Shown here: positions 1 to 9,769 of the stretch, one piece after another
How the letters are laid out: the number at the start of each line of letters is the position of its first letter
Numbering within the stretch: position 1 is the stretch's first letter
NCBI GenBank assembly: GCA_964035575.1
Contig: OZ037876.1
Location: forward strand, 992,001-1,056,000
Direction: 5' to 3'
From: Rhynchopus sp. YZ270_cl-10
Lineage: Eukaryota; Euglenozoa; Diplonemea; Diplonemida; Diplonemidae
Length of the DNA stretch: 64,000 bases
Program-made: the position numbers and the translations under genes
The notes under the pieces: generated by a model
What the model was told of the DNA's origin: nothing
The model's input: only the letters and a program-made list of their open reading frames with translations
The model's database searches: none

Positions 1-1517
1 GTTACCTTCTCTGATTTATCCTTTGCGAATGGCCCTGAGGAGCCCTGAGGAGCACCACCTCCATTACTACTGTCAAAGATAGGACCAAAACCTTGCTCTT
101 CGTCAGAAACTGTCAAAACAACCTGCTTTGAGACCGTAACCTGTTTGAGTGCCGAAAGCTCCTTCTCGAGACGATCGAACATCTGACTGGATATTAACGT
201 TTCGCCGCCTTCAGCGATGTTAAGCAGGTTGTGCGCACACCACACATCATACGAAGCAAAATCACTCCGCCCAGTAACAGCATTAGAATCACTATGTGGC
301 GGCCTAGGCGGCGCAGTGTGCATAGAAAAGGCAACCCGCATGCCCCGCCATACGGTGACAGCCTCACCCGACGCTTTCTTTTCTTGGAACATTTTGTATC
401 CAGGGTACTTCAATAGATGAATATTCCATGATATTTTGAGAAGCCCTTCGTGCGCTTGATTCACAAATTCGAGGGCGTCTTGAGGGTTGCCGAAACAGAC
501 GGAGATTCCGGTGAAATAACTGCTGTGGATGATCCATCCCATGCATTTGTGGGCGGTGGCGAGGAGGAGTTCTGTTGTGCGGTGATAACATTCAAACATG
601 ACAGCAGCGTCACGACGCCACATTTGAGAGAGGTTCGGACCTTTCACCATGCCAGCAACAAAGATGAGATTCGCGCAAGAGACAGGCCCTATACGGTCTG
701 CGAGATAGTCAGACTGTGTTGTATTCGTGATAAACGCCTGCCCACCACCCCCAGCCCGCGCACTCCGCTGCTGCTTCTCCATCTGATCTATAATTCTCTG
801 CTGATTCTCAATGACCTGCTCAGCCTCTTCCAAATCCCTCTGTTGCTTCTGAAACAACTCTTCTACTCCATTACCCGCCTTTGCCACCTTTTCTGAGCTC
901 TTCTTCGAAATATCTTCAATTGTAGTAGAAATTGTGAACGTCTGTAATGCTTGTTGGAAGTTGATTTGTGTTCCCCGCTCTCTGATTTCATTGATGCTTT
1001 GTTGGTGGTCGTTGAAGGACATTGTGTCGAAGATTGCGGAGTATGTTGTCATGCCGTCTAGCTTGCTTTGGATTGATTGTTGAAGGCGGTTTGATTCGAA
1101 GGTGGAGACGCTGGCAGATTCATACATATCATCCTCCAGCGAGGCGAGCAATGACGTTGCACGGTGTGCCGTGAACGACGCCTCATTGCGCTTTGCCTCT
1201 GTCGCCTCCCTCATACTCCGCCAATGTGTCACCATCTCGTTGCTCTCCGCTTCAAACGATTCAGAAGATTCATGACCACGCATCGATCCAAACGAAGACG
1301 CCGGACGCTCCTGCGGAGATGGTGGTGCTGGCGGATGACATAGAGAAGAAGACAAAGAAGAAGACGCTGTTGCCGGAGGCTGTGGACACAACGCAGGTGG
1401 CAAAGGAGACGGTGGTGGAGGAATAGGTGCAGTGTTCGACAGCAGAAGACGTGTCATCGCTGGGTCCTTCGGGGTGTAGTGATACGCACCAGCATGCTTA
1501 GGGCGAGGGGAGGTCAT
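1..1517 (-). CDS. Degenerate class III adenylate/guanylate cyclase-domain protein (3' end outside window)
   Basis: An open frame of 505 codons starts at ATG 1517 and runs off the window. The ATG lies a few bases after a long pyrimidine tract ending in CAG, a good splice acceptor. Residues 1-80 are Pro/Ser-rich and about 205-250 are predicted coiled coil. Residues about 278-450 match the class III cyclase fold over its whole length: a LIF strand at 284, a GNPQDALEF helix at 343, RGMRVAFSMHT at 391, then TGRSDFASYD and AEGGETLIS. The catalytic signature is gone. The first metal Asp (FTD) reads FVA at 286-288, the second (GDSF) reads HSSY at 331-334, and the transition-state Asn/Arg segment reads CAHNLL. 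I infer a non-catalytic cyclase homologue, perhaps regulatory or structural. The N-terminal half is not recognised. Confidence 0.75.
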   Translation of the reverse strand, partial: MTSPRPKHAGAYHYTPKDPAMTRLLLSNTAPIPPPPSPLPPALCPQPPATASSSLSSSLCHPPAPPSPQERPASSFGSMRGHESSESFEAESNEMVTHWRSMREATEAKRNEASFTAHRATSLLASLEDDMYESASVSTFESNRLQQSIQSKLDGMTTYSAIFDTMSFNDHQQSINEIRERGTQINFQQALQTFTISTTIEDISKKSSEKVAKAGNGVEELFQKQQRDLEEAEQVIENQQRIIDQMEKQQRSARAGGGGQAFITNTTQSDYLADRIGPVSCANLIFVAGMVKGPNLSQMWRRDAAVMFECYHRTTELLLATAHKCMGWIIHSSYFTGISVCFGNPQDALEFVNQAHEGLLKISWNIHLLKYPGYKMFQEKKASGEAVTVWRGMRVAFSMHTAPPRPPHSDSNAVTGRSDFASYDVWCAHNLLNIAEGGETLISSQMFDRLEKELSALKQVTVSKQVVLTVSDEEQGFGPIFDSSNGGGAPQGSSGPFAKDKSEKV

Positions 1518-1716
1518 TGTACTGCATGGGGGTGAGGGAGGGAGACGTTTGAGGAGGAGTTCAGAAAGAAGCCATTTTTAGATAAATGTTCGTTTACTTC
1601 AGTTAAAAAGAGGTGGTTAGTCACCAAAAAAAAATGCAAAATGCCCAATCTAAATTGGCCTTCTCTTTTGACAATAAAACCACCCCACATTCGCCAACAG
1701 AGTTTGCTTTGGTCTT

Positions 1717-3267
1717 TCAAGGGTTAGAATAGGAATCCAAGATGTTGATTGTTGTATTGGTTCCGGTCGTACAGGATGTGACAAGACAGCGGTCACCTTC
1801 GCAGCAGGTTGGGTGCTCGGAGTTGCTCGACTTTGACCTTCGTATCAACGACGATGTGACCAAGCTTTTCCCCTCCCTCGACCTCTGCTGCACTACAAGC
1901 CACGACAGCACAGAGTACTCATGCCCCTGGAAGAAGGCCGCCTCTTTGAGAACCAGGTAGTCCACCCAGGGGCGGACGTCGTTCGGAAGCGTTCTCGACA
2001 AACAGCCACGGTACAACACATGCGTACGGTAGTACGGTGCAAACATCTCCCTATTCTCCGTCACATTGTGATAGCCAAACACACCTGACGCGATGTACAA
2101 CGGATGTGGCAGGTCGTCCAGGAAGGCACTCTTTGCTTTTGCGTACAGACGCCCCCAACGGGCTGCAGATCTGTCCGCAAACATATCACGTTCTAAACGA
2201 AGGTGCAGACCCGTGTAGGTTGCATTTGGTGCCAAGGTACGCATCTGTTCAGCGCCGCTCCTCCCAGCCTCTACCAGATATGTGGCCAACTGCAGCTTCT
2301 CGTTCGCCGTGCTCATTTCAACAATGTCCTCCCTCGTGGCATTGAATGAAGGGTTGGTGCCAACCATAATGTCAGTGCACCCCAAGTCAACAATGACCAA
2401 TCGGTTCCCCGCAAGCTGCTTCACCTTCTTTTCAATGATGTCCTGCCAAAGACGTCCAGAACGCCGTCTTTTGTAGACAATGTTCACCTTCCCCACCCGC
2501 CGGGTTTTATGCAACAGCAATTTCTCTGATATGTTTGCATGAAAATGACGCGAAAACCCTGAATATTGCTCTGGCAGCACTATATTCTCAAGCGGAGCAG
2601 ACGGCATTGTGACTACCTCTACTTTCTTTTTCCCATTCTCGTTTAGGTAGGACGCGAAGGAAGAAATCTCGTATACAGATGAAAGCGGCACCTCCGACCA
2701 TGCGTTGTCTTTACTGCTATCCTGAACACCTAGAACGTTACGACTCCCAAACGAATGCCTTGTTCTTGCGTGCGGGAGAACGACAATATCTGCACCAATG
2801 TACTTTGCAACAACCATCGCGCTAAGATGCCCATAGTGCTGGCTCAGCGCACCATGACAGGCCTGGTATGTCATCAGCAGGACCGGCCTGCGGTCGTTTG
2901 CCTCCGCCTTTTCTTCCTCCTTTCTCTGCACTGCACTGTCCAGACCTACCCCGGGTTCGAAGGTTGGGGCTTTTCCTATTGTGATGTTGACACATTCCAC
3001 CATATCATCAGATGGTGGACGGTTGAGGAGACCGGGCTTGGAGACAGGGTTTGGACGGCTTTGGGGTATTTGGTATTGCTGTTGTTCTCGCTGCTTCTGT
3101 ACTAATATCATATGCATGAATGGGCCGTACACCATAAAAAACGTCATTATACAAAGAAGGGTAATCACAAGAGTCTTGCGAGACAACGCAGCACCTGACG
3201 TATGAGACATTCCAGACGTAGGTGATGCATAGGACTGCCACCTGCTATGATGGTGTACACGTTTCAT
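1717..3267 (-). CDS. O-fucosyltransferase-like type II membrane protein
   Basis: 516 residues, single exon, ATG at 3267 a few bases after an AG that follows CCTCC. A short basic cytoplasmic tail is followed by one hydrophobic anchor (about residues 29-55), a Gln/Pro-rich stem, and a lumenal domain. That domain has the GDP-fucose protein O-fucosyltransferase pattern: an N-terminal block QACHGALSQHYGHL, the central HLRLERDM motif, LYIASGVF in the nucleotide-binding half, and a C-terminal EAAFFQGHEYSVLSW block resembling the family's last conserved segment. The expected role is transfer of fucose from GDP-fucose to Ser/Thr in the Golgi or ER, as known for this family. The exact acceptor and subfamily cannot be told from sequence alone. 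It sits downstream of the 5085-6064 gene in the same direction. Confidence 0.75.
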   Translation of the reverse strand: MKRVHHHSRWQSYASPTSGMSHTSGAALSRKTLVITLLCIMTFFMVYGPFMHMILVQKQREQQQYQIPQSRPNPVSKPGLLNRPPSDDMVECVNITIGKAPTFEPGVGLDSAVQRKEEEKAEANDRRPVLLMTYQACHGALSQHYGHLSAMVVAKYIGADIVVLPHARTRHSFGSRNVLGVQDSSKDNAWSEVPLSSVYEISSFASYLNENGKKKVEVVTMPSAPLENIVLPEQYSGFSRHFHANISEKLLLHKTRRVGKVNIVYKRRRSGRLWQDIIEKKVKQLAGNRLVIVDLGCTDIMVGTNPSFNATREDIVEMSTANEKLQLATYLVEAGRSGAEQMRTLAPNATYTGLHLRLERDMFADRSAARWGRLYAKAKSAFLDDLPHPLYIASGVFGYHNVTENREMFAPYYRTHVLYRGCLSRTLPNDVRPWVDYLVLKEAAFFQGHEYSVLSWLVVQQRSREGKSLVTSSLIRRSKSSNSEHPTCCEGDRCLVTSCTTGTNTTINILDSYSNP

Positions 3268-4430
3268 TTTCTTTTTCTTGGAGGTTGTTTGGAGGGGCTA
3301 GCTCTACCCCATTACCCCCTATAACCTGAAGATGTTCTATGATGGATTAGAGGGAGAGCAGGAGGGCTGTGAAAATGTAAAAAGGGGAAATAAGAGGAGG
3401 GTGTATGCTTTACTGGATGCCCCCCCACCATCGAGGTAAAGGGGGAAGTATATTGTCCCGAGGCAGATCACTGCGGGGTGCTAAGGTTGGAAAAGAAAAA
3501 AAGAACCATTTTTTTGAGGTGCATATGCGAACAAAAAAAAATATCCCCCCCACCACTCCCATGCCACCGACGCAAAACGGCACGGAAGAAATTTTGGAGC
3601 TTTTTTTTTTATGTACATTTATACACCCGCCCTCCCCTTTCCCCCCCACTGCGTGTAGAACCTGCTGTTCTTAATCGTAGGGTTGTGTTGCCCTCGATGA
3701 TCGCGTTTTTTTGTAGAACCTGTGGGTGAGTATGTGGTTTGAGCAAGAAAGGGACAGCAATTCATGCAGATCAACCACATGGAACACTACAGAATCAACC
3801 CCATAATGATAACACTGAACACCCACTTTCTCTTTTCTTTTAGGTCTTTCCTCTGAGAATGGTATCAGGGGGCTGGGCACCAGACTTTTATATAGGGGGT
3901 CAGAACTGAGGGCAATCCTCAGTTATTGAAAAAAAAAAAAAAATTCCCCTTTTCGTACCTAAAAAAAAAAATTTTTTTTTTGGCGTTTTACTGGCTTAGA
4001 ACACGACTCGTGACGTAGGAACCCGCCACAACAGGAAAAAAACACAAAATGCCAAAGAAATACGTACCGAAGAAACCACAGCCCGGGCAAATGGAAGGAC
4101 GGCCCGGTGGCAAAAGGAAACATACAGCATGGCGAAAGAAAAAGTAGCGTACCGTGCGCCTGCGGCGCAAGATTGCAACCACCCTCCCATGACATAGTTT
4201 GGTTGTAAATATGTGCAATTTTAAGGGAATTTTTTTGAAATGTTGCGTACCGTGGCTTCGCCAGAAACTTTCGTTTTAGCAAAATACCTAAGTAAAATTT
4301 ACGGAAACTGACGATAATTACTAACGTCAGTGCCATTTTATGTCAACATTTTTTAAAAATGTTGCGTACCGTGGCTTCGCCAGGAACCTTTGGGTGACGC
4401 TATATAAGCCCCTGCTCCTGAATAAAAAAA
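3268..4430. other. Intergenic, repeat-bearing
   Basis: No supportable gene. It holds homopolymer runs and two copies of a TTGCGTACCGTGGCTTCGCC motif (about 4240 and 4360). It also holds one copy of a GC-hairpin module at 4141-4200 (listed separately). Confidence 0.5.
4141..4200 (+). repeat. Dispersed GC-hairpin module, copy 1
   Basis: Contains AAAGTAGCGTACCGTGCG followed by CCTGCGGCGC, a self-complementary GC stem, then a TCCCATGACATAG tail. The same order of blocks recurs at 16309-16372, and a shorter form at 10517-10562. Confidence 0.75.
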
Positions 4431-4492
4431 TCTTCATGGAGCTTTTCTAGTCGATCTAGATAGGCGACTGTCACAGATCATCATCACCATAG

Positions 4493-4645
4493 GTGAGGTT
4501 CGAGTGCACGATTCTTTCGTGACACACATTCTTGGATGATCTCCCCTAGGAGATTGTCCGGCAGTTCGTTGGGAATCGGATAATCCCTTTCCATTATGCG
4601 AAGGATGTCTTCGACTTGACGTTACGTGTGGGTAGCATCCATTTT
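4493..4645 (-). pseudogene. Coding-like fragment, parent unknown
   Basis: On the minus strand a stretch translates cleanly as EDILRIMERDYPIPNELPDN followed by LLGEIIQECVSRKNRALEP, with sensible amino-acid composition. It is preceded by an in-frame ATG but is interrupted between the two. It cannot be joined in phase to the exon ending at 5085. It is either a captured gene fragment or an exon of an unidentified gene. It is bounded by the TTGCGTACCG repeat on one side and a GC palindrome (about 4670-4690) on the other, which favours capture within a repeat. Confidence 0.3.
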
Positions 4646-4883
4646 TTAGGGCTGTTAGGGTAGTAATTTTCCGCGCGCAGCGCGGAAAATTTTTTTCAAA
4701 GCACATTTTCCGTTTCCCTTATTTTTTTTTGGACCTAGAACCCTGACTGAAACGATCGAAACAACTTTGATTTTGGGTGGGTGGGTGAGAAAAAATGAAT
4801 CCTCAGTTTTTGCCCCTGTTTGTTCAGGAAAAAATTCCTATATAAAACCCTGCTGGGCACCACAGAGAAAAAAAAAAAACAAA

Positions 4884-4921
4884 AATTGACTTCAAATACA
4901 AAGCCCTCTCGTGACGGTGTG
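4884..4921 (+). repeat. AAGTT-type short element, family H2
   Basis: Copy of the unit GACTTGAAATACAAAGCCC followed by TCTCGTGAC and AGTGTACC, with an A-run just before it. Diverged at a few positions. Confidence 0.7.
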
Positions 4922-5084
4922 CCTAAAAAGAGGGAGGTGGCGACGATGATATTAAACCGCTCACGCTGAGTCAAAGCCCCAGAAACATATGTGACACTTT
5001 GGGGGGAGTTGAAGGGTTGAAAAGGCGTAAACGCCTCTGTGAACAGCAATCGGGAGGGGGGAGAGGGGAAAAGCGCAAACATAC

Positions 5085-6064
5085 TTATCTCTCTCGTTGC
5101 TATAATCTGTGACCTTCGTGAAGTGCCAGCTATTGTCCATGGTGGCACTGTTCAGGTAATAGAGCCCGAAAGGCATTGCCAATACCCAATACGCCCCGGC
5201 AGCGTACGCTGTTCTCTTTGTGTACGTGTACCAACGTGGCACTGGAACTGTGGTTGGAAGGTATTTTGTTTGGTGTTGGAGAGACTCATGAATGCGCCAC
5301 TCAGCAGGGTTGCTTGGTCTGTGTGCGGGACCGTACTGGTTGAACATCGTTCTTTCGTCTATTGCAGCGCTTCGCTGATTAGGAGTATAACCCAGAACAC
5401 CACCGGCACTATCGGTCAAGTAGGGTGTCTTTGTCTTCTCGAGCCACCAGTCGTGCATCTCCTGCTGTTTGCTCAGGTAGTCGTCCACAGGGCGCTTCTC
5501 GGTGATATTTCTATGCTGGTTGACTATCATTGTGTCGAGGCTTTTGAACTGCTCGATATCGGGGTGGACAGGGTGCACCTCCTGCCGCTCCTTTGCTTGG
5601 TACGACCCTGTAGGGGTGGGCACGTTGTTCGAGTCTGAGAACCCTGTGAAGACCGCTCTCTGCTCCGCGCGCTTCTGCTCGCGCGTCTCCTCCTCTGTGG
5701 GTCCCATCTCTGGGACGAATTCGTCGATCGTCCTATTTGAGTTTTCTGAGACCCAACGCCCGTTTCTGAGGATCGGTGTCTCCCGGGAGCCGACCCGCAG
5801 CGAGTCAAATGGGTTTCTGATACGGGGTCCTGGGGGTGCTGCGAGCTCTTCTTTGCTTGCCTCTGTCGCTGTCTCCTTTGGCTGCGCGCGCTTCGTAGGG
5901 CTGTGCGGAAATGAATCCTGCAGCACTCTCCCCTCCGTAAAGTCCGCTGCCACCTGGGCGTCCTCATCAAGCTGATTCACCGCTTCATTCCGACTCTCTC
6001 GTGTCCCTGGCGCCGCAACCTCCTCGTCAGGCACACTCGTATCCGACAAAGGCTTCGGAGGCAT
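5085..6064 (-). CDS. Single-pass membrane protein of unknown function (3' end uncertain)
   Basis: ATG at 6064. About 326 codons run to a good GTATGT donor at 5084. Reading straight on, or through a possible 48-base intron ending CAG at 5037, both keep the frame and stop near 4961, so the last residues are uncertain. The N-terminal two thirds are hydrophilic and charged (E/R/Q-rich). Near the C-terminus PRWYTYTKRTAYAAG leads into one hydrophobic segment (AYWVLAMPFGLYYL), followed by NSATMDNSWHFTKVTDYSNE. The topology, with a single C-terminal anchor and a short tail, would suit an organelle membrane or respiratory-complex accessory subunit, but no family is recognised. Confidence 0.65.
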
Positions 6065-6750
6065 ATTTAAAGCAGAATGGAGAGGGGCGGGGCACTCCTA
6101 AAGGATGCAGTGTAGAGGTGAGAGATTCGTTGAAATAAAATAGGGTGGAGAGAGAGAGAGAGTAGGTGGGGGAGGGGGAGCGGGGGGGGAGTTCTTGTTC
6201 ACAACACATAGAAATCTTTGGAGTTACATGTGAAATATGGGAAGGGGGTTGCGTGGAAAGGAAACACTTGAAAGAGGAAATGAGTTTCAGTGAAAAGGGG
6301 GGAGGGGAAGATGGGGTAGGAGGCACAATGAGATAAAACTAAAAAAAACAGGGTTTTAGGGTAAACTCAACCGTAGTTGTTGATGTGGATAGCACAAAAA
6401 AAATTTTTTGTTTGACTCCACAGGGTATTGGTTATGGAACCAGGCAGAGGTTCAGCGTTGCGTACAGTGAACACCACTGTGCCGCAAAGCCTGAAGATTC
6501 CACCCAATTTCGGTTTTTTTTCGGGAAAATCCCAAATATAAATTTACCCTGGTTTACACCAATATGCCTTTTCCACCACCCACCTCACCTCCGTTTATTC
6601 GTTGATTACACTACAATAGGGATAATGAGCAAATGGGAACAAAATAAAAGAGGAAAGTTCTAACAGGTCATCCGTCTTCTACTGGGGGGGGGGGGGGGGT
6701 TTTGGTTTTTTTGGTTTTGGGTTCTGGTACAGGGGTTGAAGAGGAGCGGG
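6065..6750. other. Intergenic, nothing recognised
   Basis: Contains GA-rich strings and, at about 6680, TACTG followed by a long G-run. I see no gene or structured RNA here. Confidence 0.5.
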
Positions 6751-6751
6751 C

Positions 6752-9240
6752 TTAGACAGGGCGGAGGGCGTTCACGTCGTAGGGAATGGAGAAGGCTTGG
6801 GCTGAGGTCGGAGACATTGCTGCTGGCGTGGCGCCGGTGACGGGGAGTGTCCTGCTCGGCGAAGGTGTAGTGACAAGTCCACCTGCAGCTGCAGCTTTAT
6901 GACGGATGTTCTGCATCCTCTTCATACTACGCGGTGACAGTGCTGTTGAAATATGGTATTGAAGCGACAGAAGAAAGGTTTATAAGATGATCCTAAGTCG
7001 TGGTTAGCCACTCTGATCATATTCAAAGTTGGTTTGAAATACAACCGCTAGAGAACAGTGTACCTTGGTATGATTGGTGTACCGGGAGGGGCGGACCGCA
7101 ACCGTGCAGTCATACATCCATTTCGTGGTTTACATCGGAATAAGTGAAGACTGTCGGTATGGCAGCTAATCCAACATAATATCAAAGAAATCAGAAAAGT
7201 TTGTAAGATGGTCATGTTGACGCCAAAAAAAAGGGCTGTTTTGAAGAAAAATAATGTTGACGATGAGCCTTTTGTATGACATGGATGTGGTTTTTTTCAT
7301 ACGTTTATCGATGAAGTTCATTGTCTCCACTAGGGTTGTGGCAACACCGTCTGCGCGGAACATTCGCGAGAGGTCGCTGTCTGGGATGCTGCTTTTGGGG
7401 GTGGGTGGGAGGGAGTCTTCGAGGTCGTAGAGGTCTATGTCGTTTTGGTCGACGGGGAGGGTACAGCCACCCGAGGCTGTGGGCACCACAGGGTGACCAA
7501 CACCAACACCACTACCACTACCACCAGCACCACCACCGGCACCAACACCATTACTCTGCAACAGGAACGGCTGCATGGTCGTGCTCTGCCCTATCGCCGA
7601 CAACGTCACATCGCCCCGCTCTGCCGCCGCCTGGTACTGCGAGATAAGCGCCCGCCACGTGAGACTCACCTCCTTCCGCTGCATGTGCTGCACAATCCCG
7701 TGCAGCACATCAATAACCTTCTCAGTATCAAGCGCTGCCAGCATCTGTGCATACCCCATAGCTTTGGGCGCCTCGTCCACGTTGGTCTGTTGGTTTTTTT
7801 GGTTTTCATTACTTCTGATAATACAGCGCATTCGATTAGCGCTTCAATTAAAGGAAACAAAGGTAAGAGGACGCTTCTCTGCTAAAAGGCATTTGATTTC
7901 GTGTTTAAATCTAAATCACACAAAATTAACGTTGGGGGGTATTTTAAATTCACCGCAAAAAGAAAGCATACCAACGATCGTTTGAGGAGCTCCACCATGA
8001 GGTCAAGATTTTCATTTTTTCGCTTGGATGATGACGGGGTGTCCTGCGGCATGTCCGAGGTCCCCGAGGCTGAGGGGGGGTTGAGGATGATCTGCTGTCC
8101 CTGGTAGTTGAGCTGTGCGGGTGGGGCCGCTTGGTCGCCTCCTGCTGTGGGGACGCTGTCGAAGCAGTGGATGGTGGGGAGGCTTGTTGTGCACGTTGTG
8201 TAGGACGCCATTTTGGTGATGCCTGGCTCGGGCTCTGCAGGACTCACAATACCACCACCACCACCACCACCACCACCCTCCGCAGGGGTAGGCGTCTGCT
8301 GCACCTCCCACACCGGACTCTGCAATCGCTTCTGTGCTTCATCCAAACTCAAGACATGCTGGGTCGGCTTGAAGAACCGTGTCGGGTAGATCTGCTTCGG
8401 TGGAGACGCTCTTTGGAGTGCTGCAACCTCTTGTGTCATGTTGGAGGGAGCGAGGGGCGTGGCAGGGGATGCAGGGAGGTGCTGCTGCTGCAGTGGAGAG
8501 GCAGCAGGGAGGGAGGTGTACGCACGCAGGGGTGATGTGTGGTCTGCAGGCATGCCTGCGGCAGTCATGCGGATGGCGGTGCTCAGCTTCGACATCTCGC
8601 CCTGCAAATACTGCTGCATCTCGTCCGTCTGCCTCGCAAGGTGCTGCTGCAGCAGAAGCGATTCGCTTGTCAGATCCTCCCCAGGGGCTGGGGCAACCTC
8701 AGCAGGGAGGGACGGCATGTTCTGCCACAGCGACGCTGTCTGCGATGCTCCCGAAGGATGCGACTGCAGCCCTGCAAAGGACTGTGCAGGGACTGTGTAC
8801 TGTGCGTTTTGAGGTGCCTGCTGTGCGGCCAGCCCCAGAGGTGCGGGTTGCATCTCTTGAGGCATACTTTGCTGGAAGGTCTGGTTTTGCAGAAGCTGGT
8901 TCAGCTGCTGCTGGAGTTGTTGTTGTTGTTGTGGCTGCGCTGGGTTGACCAGCTGCTGGGGCTGTTGGTTGACAGCGTTGACCAGTTGCTGCTGTTGCGG
9001 TTGGTGCACAGAGTTCACCGATTGGTGGTGCTGTAAATGGTTCGCAGCAGTGCTTGTTGTCTCCCTCGCTTTGTTGAGCAGTGCGTCCAAGGTAGCGTTT
9101 CCAGTAGCGCTCGGCTTCTTCCCGCCCATGCTCAACTTATTGAAGTCTACCTCACTTTGGCTGGGGAATATGCTCGGTAGGCTTGTGGTTGCAGTGCCCA
9201 TCGTTACATCGAGAATCGAGTCTCGCTGACCTTGCAGCAT
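6752..9240 (-). CDS. Gln/Pro/Ala-rich protein of unknown function, three exons
   Basis: Exons 9240..7972, 7786..7303 and 6942..6752 join in frame to give 647 residues. Intron 1 (184 bases) starts GTATGC and ends CAG, phase 0. Intron 2 (360 bases) starts GTATGA and ends CAG, phase 1. The start MLQGQRDSILDVTMG lies 23 bases after TTCCCCAG, a good splice acceptor. The first exon is low complexity (Gln runs near residue 110, a Gly run around residue 320 from GGT/CCA triplets at 8251-8278). The second exon holds the only globular-looking stretch, QMLAALDTEKVIDVLHGIVQ and neighbours, probably helical. The last exon ends IPYDVNALRPV. No known family is evident. Short dispersed repeats sit in intron 2. 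Confidence 0.7.
6975..7022 (+). repeat. AAGTT-type hairpin element, family H1 (in intron)
   Basis: Diverged copy: GGTTTATAAGATGATCC then TAAG..GGTTAG. Lies inside intron 2 of the 6752-9240 gene, antisense to it. It is followed at once by an H2 copy (about 7028) and an H6 copy (about 7078). Confidence 0.65.
7078..7140 (+). repeat. Dispersed element, family H6 (in intron)
   Basis: Unit ACCGGGxxxGGACC then CAACCGTGCAGTC and CGTGGTTTACATC. Other copies lie near 12643, 21918 and 45375, all on the plus strand. Confidence 0.65.
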
Positions 9241-9324
9241 TGTGAAACACAGACGCAACTTTTCTGGGGAATATGTGGTAAAATGTAAAAAAGCCACTCA
9301 GGAATCACGTAGGTGTGTTTAGTA

Positions 9325-9380
9325 CAGTGGAGTTTCATCCTCGAGGGGCTACACTAATACAACCAAGTTTTCAAAAAAAA
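9325..9380 (-). repeat. Dispersed element, family R6
   Basis: Reverse-complement copy of TGAAAACTTGGTTGTATTAG plus TGTAGCCACCC. Plus-strand copies lie at 14698-14752 and 60411-60464. Unlike families H1-H6, this one occurs in both orientations. Confidence 0.7.
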
Positions 9381-9668
9381 AAGAGGAGAAAGAGAGTAGG
9401 AAAACTTATTGGGATATCCGTTTTTTTGTCTCAAAAAAAGTATAATAAAACTGTCTTTTGGCTGTGGGGTAGAAGGGAAATCAGGTTCTTAAAGGAAGAA
9501 CCCGAAATATGCCAAAAAGAATAGTTTCTCTGTGTCAAAATAGAAAAAAAATGAAGGTTTTTTTTCGCAAATAACGTTTAGTCTCCTAATTGTTTCTATG
9601 TCAACCTAAAAGAAAGAAGAAAAATTTGTAGTGGGTAACCTAATGAAGGAACGAAGCTTTTAGAAAAA

Positions 9669-9715
9669 AGTGAAGTTGATAGTGCAAAACGCCTCTGGGA
9701 CGGCACCTGACACTC
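9669..9715 (+). repeat. AAGTT-type element, family H3
   Basis: GAAGTTGATAGTGCAAAACG followed by CCTCTGG and GGCACC. An H1 copy begins immediately after it at 9723. Confidence 0.65.
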
Positions 9716-9722
9716 CAAAAGA

Positions 9723-9768
9723 AAGGTTTATATAAGATGGCGCTAAGCCTATCGTGCTTAGTCACCTT
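9723..9768 (+). repeat. AAGTT-type hairpin element, family H1
   Basis: TATAAGATGGCGCTAAGCC then TATCGTGCTTAGTCACCTT. CTAAGC and GCTTAG can pair. Confidence 0.75.
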
Positions 9769-9769
9769 G

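Noticed and set aside
8012-9036. Plus- and minus-strand frames overlapping the Gln-rich gene
   Set aside because: Low-complexity triplet repeats open all frames. Only the spliced minus-strand frame is consistent.
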